From the NCBI GenBank assembly GCA_963765875.1, contig CAVXYK010000008.1, positions 124,001 through 188,000 of the forward strand: a stretch of DNA of 64,000 nt, given 5' to 3'. This DNA comes from JAWKOK01 sp963765875 (GTDB lineage: Bacteria; Chloroflexota; Anaerolineae; Caldilineales; Caldilineaceae). The notes beneath the pieces were generated by a model. That model did no database searches. It was not told the DNA's origin and saw only the letters and a program-made list of their open reading frames with translations. Both the position numbers and the translations under genes were made by a program. Shown here piece after piece: positions 16,782-25,268 of the stretch. The first letter of the stretch is position 1. The number at the start of each line of letters is the position of its first letter.

Positions 16782-17029
16782 TCACGGAACGGTCGGTCAC
16801 GAAACGCTTGCCTTCCAGACGTACCTTCGGTAGCGATTTGCGATGCCGCCGGCATGGCCGTGCCCCGCGCCGGACGTCTTCTACCCAGTGGAACGGTCCT
16901 TGGCTTCAGAGCACCAGGTCAAGAGCATCATCCACGCTCAGCAGCCGGGCTTGACCTTCCAGTGCAGATTGTTTCTGCTTCTATCGGCGGACACCAGTCC
17001 AGCCCGCTTCATCCTGATTCTGTCCGGCG

Positions 17030-17737
17030 CTAGAACAGCATCTTCAATCGCATAACACCCCAGATGATATGCCAGTACATGTAGTAGAACAACCGGAACG
17101 AGTACATCGACATGAAATCATATCGCCGGAAAACGATCAACTGGAGTAGGGCGATGGCGAAAACGTGGCCCAAGGTGTAGAGGGCGGTTCCCGACAACGG
17201 ATCGCGTTCGAATGTCACCTGAAAGATCGGCTCCAAGGCGGCCACAAAAACAATGCCGAACCACACGATTCGATCTGGCCCCCAGCGTCTACGAAACGGC
17301 ACGAGGACCAGCAGCACCAGAGCGAGCGGTAGGACGTGAAAGAGAATCTCGGCGATAAAGCCGATCGTCGGATAAAAGAGCAATGCCTGCGGCACGGGGA
17401 CATTGATCTCTTCGGGGTAGCCCAGAAGGAGGTCGGCGATAACGATGGCAACACCGAGCAGCGTTGCCAGGCCTGCGGAGATCCCGATCCCGCGCAGGGT
17501 GGCTCTTCCTTTCAGGATCTCGAAACCGTAGGTTGCGTACAAGAGGGACAATGCTGCCGCGCCGGCCAGGGCTGCAGCCGCCACAACGAGCAGCGGATCG
17601 GCGCTGCCCAAAAAGCGCTGAAAATAGGCGTCCGACGATGGCAAAATGCTTGCCGTCACGCCAAACACGGCAAGACTCAGCGCGGCGTAGGCCGCGTACT
17701 GCCATCGTCTGTCCAGGGTTTTCTCTGCCGTCTGCAT
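17030..17737 (-). CDS. Polytopic membrane protein, unknown function
   Basis: A 235-residue protein with about seven membrane helices and a short charged N-terminus. A stretch GFIAEILFHVLPLAL followed by ALEPIFQ and a C-terminal WHIIWG is faintly reminiscent of CPBP-type membrane proteases (glutamate in one helix, His/Asn in later ones), but the usual EExxxR motif is absent, so this is only a suggestion. It lies 153 bases downstream of the response regulator on the same strand and could be co-transcribed with it. Confidence 0.65.
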   Translation of the reverse strand: MQTAEKTLDRRWQYAAYAALSLAVFGVTASILPSSDAYFQRFLGSADPLLVVAAAALAGAAALSLLYATYGFEILKGRATLRGIGISAGLATLLGVAIVIADLLLGYPEEINVPVPQALLFYPTIGFIAEILFHVLPLALVLLVLVPFRRRWGPDRIVWFGIVFVAALEPIFQVTFERDPLSGTALYTLGHVFAIALLQLIVFRRYDFMSMYSFRLFYYMYWHIIWGVMRLKMLF

Positions 17738-17890
17738 GGCTGGACCTCACTGTTCGGGTAAGGCATCGTTTTGAACATCCAGATGGTACTGTCCGTTGAT
17801 CACATCGGTACCGGCAGCCCGGGGTGCTTCGGAGCGCAATTGCCCCGGGTTTTTTTCGAACATCTCTAGTGGAAGAAGGGCCCACAACCA

Positions 17891-18532
17891 TCACTTCAGT
17901 CCGGCATCTCGCGCTTTCACAATAGCCTGGGCACGATCAGCGACTTGAAGCTTGCTAAAGATGTTGTATACGTAATTACGTACAGTTTTGCTGCCCAGTG
18001 ATAACTGTAGGGCTATCGCTTCATTGCTTGTGCCCTGCGCCATCAAGCGCAGAACATTACGCTCACTTTCGGTCAGTTCAGGGAAAATCTCAATTGGCAA
18101 ATCGGGACGGGCGGAGAAGAAATTCATCATCCGTTGCGCAATGGCTGGACTGAAAATGGCTTCACCATTGCCTACAGCCAAAATGGCTCGTGTGATCTCA
18201 TCGTCATCCATATCTTTCAGCACATAGCCGCGCGCGCCGCCTCGCATGGCCGCGAAAACCGAGTCGTCATCTTCAAACATGGTGACGACCAAGATGCGGA
18301 TGTGTGGGCTGGTCTGCACAATTTGACGAATTGCGGGCAGTCCGCCGATGCCGGGCATCTGCAAATCCATCAGGATCACATCCGGCTGCAATGCTTCGGC
18401 CAAGTCGATGGCTTCTTCTCCGGTGGTTGCTTCTCCCACCAGCTCTGCGGTGGGCATCGAGACTAATAGGGCACGCAACCCTTTGCGAAATACGGGGTGG
18501 TCGTCAGCGATAAGAATCGTGAGTTTGTCCAT
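17891..18532 (-). CDS. NarL/FixJ-family response regulator
   Basis: A 213-residue two-component regulator. The receiver domain begins LTILIADDHPVFRKGLRALL with the acidic pair, the phosphoacceptor Asp lies in VILMDLQMPG, and the conserved Lys is in YVLKDMDDDE. A LuxR-type helix-turn-helix follows (ELTESERNVLRLMAQGTSNE, then SLGSKTVRNYVYNIFSKL). It starts three bases after the end of the kinase gene, so the two are co-translated as a partner pair. Its likely targets include the inverted-repeat cluster at 20333-20370 upstream of the small membrane protein; this is inferred from position only. Confidence 0.95.
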   Translation of the reverse strand: MDKLTILIADDHPVFRKGLRALLVSMPTAELVGEATTGEEAIDLAEALQPDVILMDLQMPGIGGLPAIRQIVQTSPHIRILVVTMFEDDDSVFAAMRGGARGYVLKDMDDDEITRAILAVGNGEAIFSPAIAQRMMNFFSARPDLPIEIFPELTESERNVLRLMAQGTSNEAIALQLSLGSKTVRNYVYNIFSKLQVADRAQAIVKARDAGLK

Positions 18533-18534
18533 TG

Positions 18535-19747
18535 TTACAGCTCCAGCGGTAGGCGAACCACAATGTTTGCACCGCCCGCTTTGGCGGGCTGGATGGAAAA
18601 GGAGCCGCCCAACTCGGCGGCGCGTTCTTGCATCGACTGCAGGCCGACGCCGGATGGTTGGTCTGCCGGCAAGTAGTGTCCATTATCGGAGACGCTCAGG
18701 ATGAGCTGATCGGGTTCTATCTCGATTTCAACAACACAGATTGTGGCCCCGGCATGTTTGACGACATTGTGAATCGCTTCGCTGGCAATGCGGTAGACGG
18801 CCACCTCAACTGCCGCCGACAGACGCGGCATCGGTTCCGGGGCCAACACTTCCAGCTGCGTCGGTGACTCGCCCAGCTTGAAACTCCGAATCGCAACAAC
18901 CAGCCCCAACTCATCCAGCATCGGCGGGCGCAATTCATAGACCAGACGACGGATGTCAGCGGTGGCGCCGCTGACATCGTCGCGTAACTCGTCAATCAAT
19001 TGTTCCGCCTCATCCGGGTGATCGCGTACCAGCCGGGGTACGGCGCTCAACTGCATGCGCAGCGAAACCAGTGTTGGACCAAGGCCATCGTGGAGATCGC
19101 GGCGGATACGGCGGCGTTCTTCCTCACGCGTCATCACCAATTGCTCACGGGAATCTTGCAGGGCTTTGCTCATCTGGGCAGCGTGAAGCGTAATGCCGAC
19201 CTGCCGGGCCAGACTATTGAGCAGCGAATATTCGCCGCTGCTCAAGGGTACTTTGGGCAGCCGCGAAGTCACTTCCAGCCAACCAACTGTCTCTTGGCGA
19301 TACGTGATCTCAATGCGTGTCGGTTTACTATTTTCGAGGGGCGTGCCATACGTCGCAGTTGCGCCGTCGACGGTTTCAAGCTGCACATACGGCAGCTTGA
19401 CGGTGCGGGCAATGGCTTCGGCAGTGGTCGACAGCATTGACGCTTCCGGCGAAGCCGATGCCAGCGAGTCACTCATCTGCCCAATCATCTCAAGTTGGGG
19501 GTCCTCCATGGCATAGACCAGGTGATGCATCCGTGGCTGAACCCAGTTCCAGACCGGTTTGAGCGTTACCGCCAGTATCACCACGGCCACAATGTAAAGC
19601 GCCCACAAGTGGCTGAATGCTACTGGTGGCCGAGATGGTCAGTATGATTCCCATTAAAATTGGAATACTGTAGCTGCACAAAACCAAGACCATTCGCGTG
19701 CGGTAGAGCAGATTATTGCCGTCAAATTGGCGGCGTATCTTGGTCAT
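18535..19747 (-). CDS. Sensor histidine kinase, NarX/LiaS type (frameshifted)
   Basis: Two overlapping frames together make a normal kinase of about 400 residues. The N-terminal part (from ATG at 19747) has one membrane helix (RMVLVLCSYSIPILMGIIL). It runs out of frame near 19611, where the next frame continues with the second helix (LWALYIVAVVILAVTL). The remaining protein has a GAF-like middle region, the HisKA_3 box (EERRRIRRDLHDGLG, with the phosphorylated His) and a HATPase domain (GVGLQSMQERAAELGGSF). One extra base near 19611 accounts for the break; a sequencing error or a recent mutation are both possible. It is followed directly by its response regulator. Confidence 0.88.
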
Positions 19748-19772
19748 TGTTGCCTTCCCAAAACGGCGTCAA

Positions 19773-19810
19773 GTGCATTACCCGCACATTCAATCCAACG
19801 GGTAATGCAC
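19773..19810. promoter_or_regulatory. Perfect 12-bp inverted repeat
   Basis: gtgcattacccg (19773-19784) and cgggtaatgcac (19799-19810) are exact complements with a 14-base loop. It lies 26 bases upstream of the kinase start and 35 bases downstream of the small membrane protein stop. No T-run follows on either strand, so an operator or an RNA hairpin that separates the two genes is more likely than a standard terminator. Confidence 0.6.
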
Positions 19811-19844
19811 TCAGTTTAGTACAGATTGGTCTGTGACTTCAGCC

Positions 19845-20237
19845 TCAAACGGATTCAGCCAGTCGCTCCGGATCTTTGCGCAGACAGAGGTAGATCACGC
19901 CAAGGGAGGCGAAAACAATGACGCCGGCCATAATCCGGATTTCCATACGGGGGTCGAAGAGCGCTCCCATCGTATTGAGAATCGCGTTAAAGACGCTGAT
20001 AGCGATGGCCAGGATAATGCCCCAGCGCTCTGCTCGCCATACCCCATAGGCGACCACGATTGTGATGGCATCAACAGCAAAAGTAAGAACAGTTATCCAG
20101 AAAGGAGGACCGCCTGGCGTGGCTGTCATTCCGCTTGCTAAAAAGGGAATACCAACCGTAACCATACCAAGTAGGGTGAACACCCACAAGATAACCGCTG
20201 CAATCTTGAGACCTGTTGAACGACTTAATTGACTCAT
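19845..20237 (-). CDS. Small four-helix membrane protein, unknown function
   Basis: A 130-residue protein with four predicted membrane segments (for example AVILWVFTLLGMVTVGIPFL and AGVIVFASLGVIYLCL) and short loops. A good ribosome binding site (aaggagatac) precedes the ATG. It lies upstream of the kinase-regulator pair on the same strand, so it may be the first gene of that operon or its main target, as is common for LiaI/LiaF-like accessory membrane proteins. No recognisable family motif. Confidence 0.7.
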   Translation of the reverse strand: MSQLSRSTGLKIAAVILWVFTLLGMVTVGIPFLASGMTATPGGPPFWITVLTFAVDAITIVVAYGVWRAERWGIILAIAISVFNAILNTMGALFDPRMEIRIMAGVIVFASLGVIYLCLRKDPERLAESV

Positions 20238-20332
20238 GTTGTATCTCCTTATTCGTTGATCGGCTGAATAACATCGATAAAGAGATAGTACAAGATGGCC
20301 GTCCCAATGTCATCAGGCCAGGGTCACATAGC

Positions 20333-20370
20333 CTTGGGAAGATTGTCCCAAGGGCTTGGGACATGTGTCC
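20333..20370. promoter_or_regulatory. Operator-like cluster of three cttggga half-sites
   Basis: cttggga (20333-20339), its complement tcccaag (20346-20352) and another cttggga (20355-20361) lie in a row; the last merges into the palindrome ggacatgtgtcc (20359-20370). The cluster is about 95 bases upstream of the small membrane protein. A binding site for the neighbouring NarL-type regulator is the simplest reading, not shown. Confidence 0.45.
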
Positions 20371-20861
20371 TCGCACATCACTGGCGCGATAGCGTGCCAT
20401 CCGACGGATACAGAGCATGCGGCACAAAAGTAGCCAAGGTGTGCCCAAGCCCAGTCACCGCAGCACAATCTGCCTTGATCACGAAGCGTTCACATCATGA
20501 CGATGAAGCCCGTGTGAGCGGGCAACCATGGACTCTGAACGTTGTTGCCGTGGTTCCAGGCTACCCATACGGATCAAAGCGTTGCGTCCATTGTAGCGAA
20601 AGTCAAGGGCGGCAGCAAGGAAGCCAAGCGAAATCTGATGGCGCATCCGTCAATCAGCAATGCCAGAGAAAAAAAGCCGTCGCACCACTTTGCTCGAATG
20701 CCGACGACGAAGAACGGCACCACACCGTACCGCCAAGGCATAGGAAACCGTGGTACTGACCATGATCCCCGGCTCAGTTTTTATTCGATGCTTGACACCC
20801 CACCCATTACGCAGTACGTTTTACGCAGCACTTTTCGCCAATCACCGCTCAGGAGCTTCCC
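20371..20861. other. Intergenic stretch without a supportable gene
   Basis: All frames here are short or lack a start with a ribosome binding site. One plus-strand frame (20542-20865) contains a protein-like stretch (SVASIVAKVKGGSKEAKRN), which may be a decayed gene. The last 60 bases contain a small direct repeat (ttacgcagtacg, ttttacgcagcac). I see nothing else. Confidence 0.4.
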
Positions 20862-21356
20862 ATGAAGATCACCAAGATCGATACCTTCCTCGTCAACCTG
20901 GGCAATCGCAGCATGCCGCTGGTCAAGATCCACACCGATGCCGGCGTCTACGGCGTGGGCGAGGCCTATTCGTGCGGGCCGGAAAAGGCGACGGTCGAGG
21001 TCATTGCCGACTTCGAGTCCTGGCTCATCGGCCAGGATCCGCGCGAGGTGACACGGCTGGGTCAATTGATGTATGTCAGTTCGCGTTTTCCGCCCGGAGC
21101 CGTCGTCAGCGCGGCCATCAGCGGCATTGAGCAGGCGCTATGGGACATTGCGGGCAAGGACGCGGGGCTGCCCGTCTACAAGCTACTGGGCGGCAAAGTA
21201 CGTGACCGCGTACGCGTCTATCGCTGGGCCCATGGCGACACGCCGGAGGAGATCGCCGAGCACGCGGCCTGGCTGGTCAAGACCCACGGGCTGACCGCGC
21301 TCAAGATGGGGCCACTGCCGCCGGGCTACGCACAGCTCTCCTGGATCGACGTGCCC
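20862..21356 (+). pseudogene. Enolase-superfamily sugar acid dehydratase, 5' half (DgoD-like), interrupted
   Basis: 165 codons encode the N-terminal capping domain and the start of the barrel of a mandelate racemase/muconate lactonizing-type enzyme: MKITKIDTFLVNL, VGEAYSCGPEK, AISGIEQALWDIAGKDAG and VYKLLGGK are typical. The barrel lysine region (LTALKMGP) is reached just before the gene is cut by an insertion sequence at 21357. It continues in frame at 23167. The intact enzyme would dehydrate a sugar acid such as galactonate to a 2-keto-3-deoxy acid, which could feed a DapA-family aldolase such as the one at 620. Start supported by aggagc upstream. Confidence 0.85.
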
Positions 21357-21432
21357 TGTGTGTCACAATAGATGAGACAACTTCGACCGAAGAAATTAGT
21401 GTAGAATTTCAGGGCGAAGGAGGAGCAAATCC

Positions 21433-21856
21433 ATGTCTCAACGAACGACTGAGCTACCCAAATCTGAACGGAAAAGCGCCGGTTCGGTTGGCGAGTGCCG
21501 AGGTGAAACCCAAAACAGGCCGGCGTACATTCACGGTCGAATACAAGCTGGCGATTCTGGCGGAGGCCGACCGCTGCCAAGAAAGTGGCGATATCGGAGC
21601 GCTTCTGCGCCGGGAAGGGCTCTACTCATCGAATTTGAGGAACTGGCGACGGCAACGGGATACCGGCGAACTGGCGCCCGGCGCGGTCAAGCGGCGAGGA
21701 CGCAAGGCCAATCTGGAAGCGGCTGAAGCGGCGAATGCGTCGGGAAAATGAGCGTCTGCGTAGCCAGTTGGAACAGGCGGAGCTGATTATCGCTGCTCAA
21801 AAAAAGCTTGCGCAGGCCTTGGAGCAGACCTTGAGCCAGGGAGACGACGCAGCATC
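21433..21856 (+). pseudogene. IS3 transposase orfA, frameshifted
   Basis: A ribosome binding site (ggaggag) precedes ATG 21433, which opens with MSQRTTELPKSERKSA. The reading then shifts near 21480-21500 into the frame that carries the helix-turn-helix (FTVEYKLAILAEADR, then LYSSNLRNWRRQ), and shifts again near 21735 into a leucine-zipper part (RRENERLRSQLEQAELI) that ends at a TGA at 21857. IS3 elements normally have only one programmed -1 shift between orfA and orfB; a run of seven A lies at 21798-21804. The additional shifts make this copy inactive as read. Confidence 0.8.
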
Positions 21857-22880
21857 CTGACCGAGGCGGCCGAATCGTTGGCGCAATCGGTGCCGGTGAC
21901 GCGGGTCTGTCAGGTGTTCGACGTGCCGCGGAGCACCCTCTACCGGTTGCGTCAGCCGACGATGTCCAAGGTCGCCCAACCAGCACCGTTCGAGTCGAGG
22001 ACTGGCGCCGGAAGAGAGAAGGGCCGTGCACGAGTTGCTCAACAGCGAACGCTTCTGCGATCTGGCTCCGAGACAGGTCTACGGCATTCTGCTGGATGAG
22101 GGTACCTATTACTGTTCCGTCAGCACCATGTATCGCATTTTGAATGAGCATGGTGAGGTAAAAGAACGACGTCGCCAGCGTGTTCACCCTCACTATACTC
22201 GACCGGAACTGCTGGCAACTGGCCCAAACCAGGTCTGGTCGTGGGACATCACCTGGCTGAAAGGGCCTTTCAAGTGGCAGTTCTTCTATCTCTACGTCAT
22301 TCTCGACATCTTTAGCCGCTACATCACCGGTTGGATGGTGGCAGAAGAGGAGTCCGGTGAGTTGGCCCAGCAGCTGATTGTCGAAGCCTGTCGTACACAG
22401 GCGATCCAGCCTGAGCAACTCACGCTGCATGCCGACCGCGGTGCGCCCATGAAGTCACAGACCGTAGCCCAGTTGCTGGAACATCTTGAGGTGGCCAAGA
22501 GCCACTCTCGACCGCACACGTCGAATGATAACCCATTTTCGGAGGCTCAGTTCAAGACCCTGAAGTATCGACCCGATTATCCGCAACGATTTGAGAGCAT
22601 TGAGCATGCACGAGTCTGGTCTCGCCATTTTGTTGACTGGTACAACCATCAGCATCGTCATAGCAGCCTTGGCTTGATGACGCCGGCCACTGTTCATGCC
22701 GGTCTCGCCGACCAACTCTCTGCTCAACGTCAACAGGTGCTTGAGGCCGCCTATGAAAAACATCCGCAGCGCTTTGTTGCTGGGATACCTTTACCACCGC
22801 AGGTGCCAGAGGCCGTCTGGATCAATCCGCCGTCCGCTGCTGAAGCTACCGAGGCGTCCCATACGGATGCAGATTGTTAA
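21857..22880 (+). pseudogene. IS3 transposase orfB (DDE integrase), frameshifted at its front
   Basis: The front (AESLAQSVPVTRVCQVFDVP, the second helix-turn-helix) is in one frame and shifts near 21990 into the long frame that runs from about 22026 to the stop at 22880. That frame has the complete rve catalytic core: Asp in WDITWLKG, Asp in LHADRGAP and Glu in NPFSEAQFKTLKYRP. The usual C-terminal IS3 motif HSSLGLMTPATVH follows. Catalytic residues are intact, so decay is limited to the frameshifts. Confidence 0.85.
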
Positions 22881-23166
22881 CGTACCTTGAAAGGAGGTCC
22901 GCTCTCTACTATACTCAGTGCCGCCGATGCGGAGGATAGGGCAACGCTGGAGAGCGACCCGAGCGCCGTCATCGGTGACGGTGTAACAATGGGCAGGGTC
23001 ACCTGGCCCTGCCCAGATCGCCGGCTCGTCCCGTTACATTGTCCATAAAGCGATAAACTCATGCGTTCTTTCACCAAAATCGATCGCTGTACGACGACAT
23101 CTGCCAAGTACAACACTTTTCGACACTAAATTCAGCACCAATTTGTCTCAAAACTATTGACACATA

Positions 23167-23820
23167 CCGGTGCTGCAGGCGGCAAAGGCCCGCGTCGAGG
23201 CCGTGCGCCGTGCCGTGGGCGAGCAGGTTGACATCGGTGTGGACCCCCACGCCACCATCTTCGAACCGGTGCGAGCCCTCGAGTTCTGCGACGCCATCGC
23301 ACCGTTCAGGCCGTTTTTCGTCGAGGAGCCGCTGCGACCGGAGAACTTCAGCGCCATGGCCAAGCTGGACCGCAAGGCCCGCGTGCCCATCGCCACCGGC
23401 GAGATGTTCTACAACAAGTATCAGTTCCGCGACCTGCTCGACCTGCAAGCCGTCGATATCGTCCAACCCGACATCTGTCTAACCGGCGTTTGGGAGACCA
23501 AGAAGATCGCCGCGCTGGCCGAGGCGGCCTATGTCAACGTCGCTCCTCACAACCCGTGTGGTCCGCTGGCGACTGCGGTCAACGTACACTTCGCTGCAAG
23601 CACGCCCAACTTCCTGATTCTCGAAACATTGCCGGACGACGAGTCGCCTCGGCGAGACCTGGTGGATGAGCCCATGAAATTGGTGGATGGTTATCTGGAG
23701 ATCCCGGAGAAGCCGGGTTGGGGCATCGATCTGAACGAGGAGGGGTTGGCCAAGTATCCGTTCAAGCCATGGCACCGGGCCTTCCTGCATCGACCGGACG
23801 GCAGCCAGGCATTCCAATAG
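23167..23820 (+). pseudogene. Enolase-superfamily sugar acid dehydratase, 3' half (DgoD-like)
   Basis: 217 codons continue the gene cut at 21356. The metal ligands expected for galactonate-type dehydratases are visible: Asp and the nearby His in IGVDPHATIF, Glu in FFVEEPLRPEN, and Glu in IATGEMFYNKY; the catalytic His lies in VAPHNPCGP. Together with the 5' half the product would be 382 residues, the length of E. coli galactonate dehydratase. Nothing in this half is broken, so excision of the element would restore a complete gene. Confidence 0.88.
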
Positions 23821-23835
23821 TCATGGCAAGCACAC

Positions 23836-24048
23836 ATGGTCCCAATTCTCGACACGCCTTGGACCGAAGTCGAGCAGCAGAAAAGCGACGGCAATGTCTA
23901 CGCCCGGCAAGGCAGCGACCACCCCTATGCGTCCTAACGCATTGGCGGCAGCCGCGCCGGAGGCCAGGGCAACATGGAGATCAAGCATGTACAGATGGGC
24001 AGGGCCAAGAACCTGGGAGCCGGGCGGAATCTGCTTGACATACTTTAG
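23836..24048 (+). pseudogene. Gene remnant downstream of the dehydratase
   Basis: A short frame (MVPILDTPWTEVEQ ... SDHPYAS, stop at 23935-23937) is followed in another frame by a protein-like stretch (GNMEIKHVQMGRAKNLGAG, stop near 24048). They look like pieces of one shifted and truncated gene. Family not recognised. The rest of 23821-24385 holds only the repeat below. Confidence 0.35.
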
Positions 24049-24070
24049 CCCTTACCATTTTGACATTTGA

Positions 24071-24188
24071 CGAAATAGTACTGGTGTATTGAGGAGGTAG
24101 CCGCAGCCTGAGCTTGTCGAAGGTGTAGGCGGGTAGACCCGGCTTCGACAGGCTCAGCCTGCGCAATCCTATACCAGTACTATTTCGG
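24071..24188. repeat. Palindromic MITE-like element with gcctgagc core
   Basis: The outer arms cgaaatagtactggtgta (24071-24088) and taccagtactatttcgg (24172-24188) pair with one mismatch. The inner core (24103-24164) is itself a long hairpin, gcagcctgagcttgtcgaag against cttcgacaggctcagcctgc. The core recurs at 58228-58287 without the outer arms. It has no coding capacity. Confidence 0.8.
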
Positions 24189-24385
24189 AAAGCCTCAACA
24201 TGGCAGGGCGATCTCAAGTTTTCAGCGTGGTGGAGCAGAGTGGAATGTGGCTAGGGCGGCCGCAGGTCATACGAAAAAAGCGCCGGGGACATCCTGGTGC
24301 TGAAGCGACAGAATCAGGCTAAATCCACTCGCTTCACATCGGGAAGTCCCCAGCTATTTTGTTTCAGCGACAAACAAGTCTCTGC

Positions 24386-25264
24386 CTATGGCGTAGGCGC
24401 CGACAGAACGTGCGATATCAGGAAAGCCCGCGCCTGCGGCGAGAGCGCCAACACCGCAAAAAAGATCAGGTAAACGATCATCAGCGCAAAGGCAACATAG
24501 CGGGCTTTGCCCTCTGGGATCTTATGGCGGAAAAATAGATAGATGCAGAGCAAGAAGCCGATTCCCAGCATCAACACGGAAAGGATAGCCAACGTATCGT
24601 TGCTGGCCCGGTCAATCACATAGGCGGTCGTTTCACCGGCCAGAACCACCGTGTTGCCAACACTCTGCTCCAGCAACTCGACACTCTGCTGCAACTCTCG
24701 GCTGGCAGCCTCTATGACCTCAATCGAGCTTTCCGTGATCAGCACAACATCGTCTTGCAACAGTGCGTTGACCACGGTCAACGACTCCTCGATGTTTCGC
24801 AGGATGGCCTGGGTGCCCGCATCCAGACTGTCGATAGTGACTTCCAGATTGTCCTGAAATTCTTCACTCAGCAATTCGATTGTCTTTGCGTTGTTGGCCT
24901 GAAAGGTATCGAGCGTATCCCGGGTCTCCTGCCCCATTGTTTCGGTAACACGCACACCCTGGTCGCCGATGAGCGTCAGGGTGCTTTCTACACCGCTAGC
25001 CTTGACGATCAGATCACCGACAGACTCGGCCGGTCGGGCAAAGAGGTCATCCATGGGACCCGCCCGCGCCGCCACCGGTTCAGTCTGCTCTGTGTCGGTC
25101 GATGCCGGCGTCGGGGTCGATGTTGCACCCACCGTGACGCAGGCAGTCAAGAGTGTGCTTGCCAGCAGCAGCAAGAGCAACATGCGCGCTCTAGCGAACC
25201 CGGTCACCATTCGGTTCGATGAACCCACCGGATACACGGAAGTGCTTGGTAGATAAGGGTCCAT
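24386..25264 (-). CDS. Membrane-anchored lipoprotein with long helical region, unknown function
   Basis: A 292-residue protein. An N-terminal hydrophobic stretch with lipobox (ARMLLLLLLASTLLTAC) marks a lipoprotein; about 28 residues precede it, so Met19 could be the true start. A Thr/Glu-rich linker is followed by about 120 residues of heptad-like helix (TIELLSEEFQDNLEVTIDSL and similar), then two membrane helices (LAILSVLMLGIGFLLCIYLF; VAFALMIVYLIFFAVLAL). It begins four bases after the stop of the preceding lipoprotein gene, so translation is coupled and the two products may work together. Family not recognised. Confidence 0.8.
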   Translation of the reverse strand: MDPYLPSTSVYPVGSSNRMVTGFARARMLLLLLLASTLLTACVTVGATSTPTPASTDTEQTEPVAARAGPMDDLFARPAESVGDLIVKASGVESTLTLIGDQGVRVTETMGQETRDTLDTFQANNAKTIELLSEEFQDNLEVTIDSLDAGTQAILRNIEESLTVVNALLQDDVVLITESSIEVIEAASRELQQSVELLEQSVGNTVVLAGETTAYVIDRASNDTLAILSVLMLGIGFLLCIYLFFRHKIPEGKARYVAFALMIVYLIFFAVLALSPQARAFLISHVLSAPTP

Positions 25265-25268
25265 AGCT

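Larger units (their letters stand above)
21357..23166 (+). mobile_element. IS3-family insertion sequence, decayed
   Basis: An element of about 1.8 kb sits inside the dehydratase gene. Its ends are imperfect inverted repeats: tgtgtgtcacaatagatgag on the left against the complement of the right end, tatgtgtcaatagttttgag, with further matches inside (gagacaa; ttagtgt). Removing 21357-23166 joins the two gene halves in frame. A target duplication is not clean: ccc on the left against ccg on the right. It encodes an orfA/orfB transposase broken by several frameshifts. Between the orfB stop (22880) and the right end are about 280 bases of non-coding DNA, so the element is longer than usual for IS3 (1.2-1.5 kb). 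Confidence 0.88.

Noticed and set aside
16665..17033. Plus-strand frame of 122 codons
   Set aside because: Composition (Arg/Ser/Pro-rich, no motif) is that of a shadow; the minus strand in the same place carries the recognisable fragments.
20295..20865. Two overlapping plus-strand frames upstream of the dehydratase
   Set aside because: No start site support and no coherent protein features apart from one short stretch; listed only as a possible remnant.
21790..21850. Programmed -1 frameshift as full explanation of the IS3 reading frames
   Set aside because: The seven-A tract could serve one shift, but at least three other frame changes exist in the element, so it is decayed as read.
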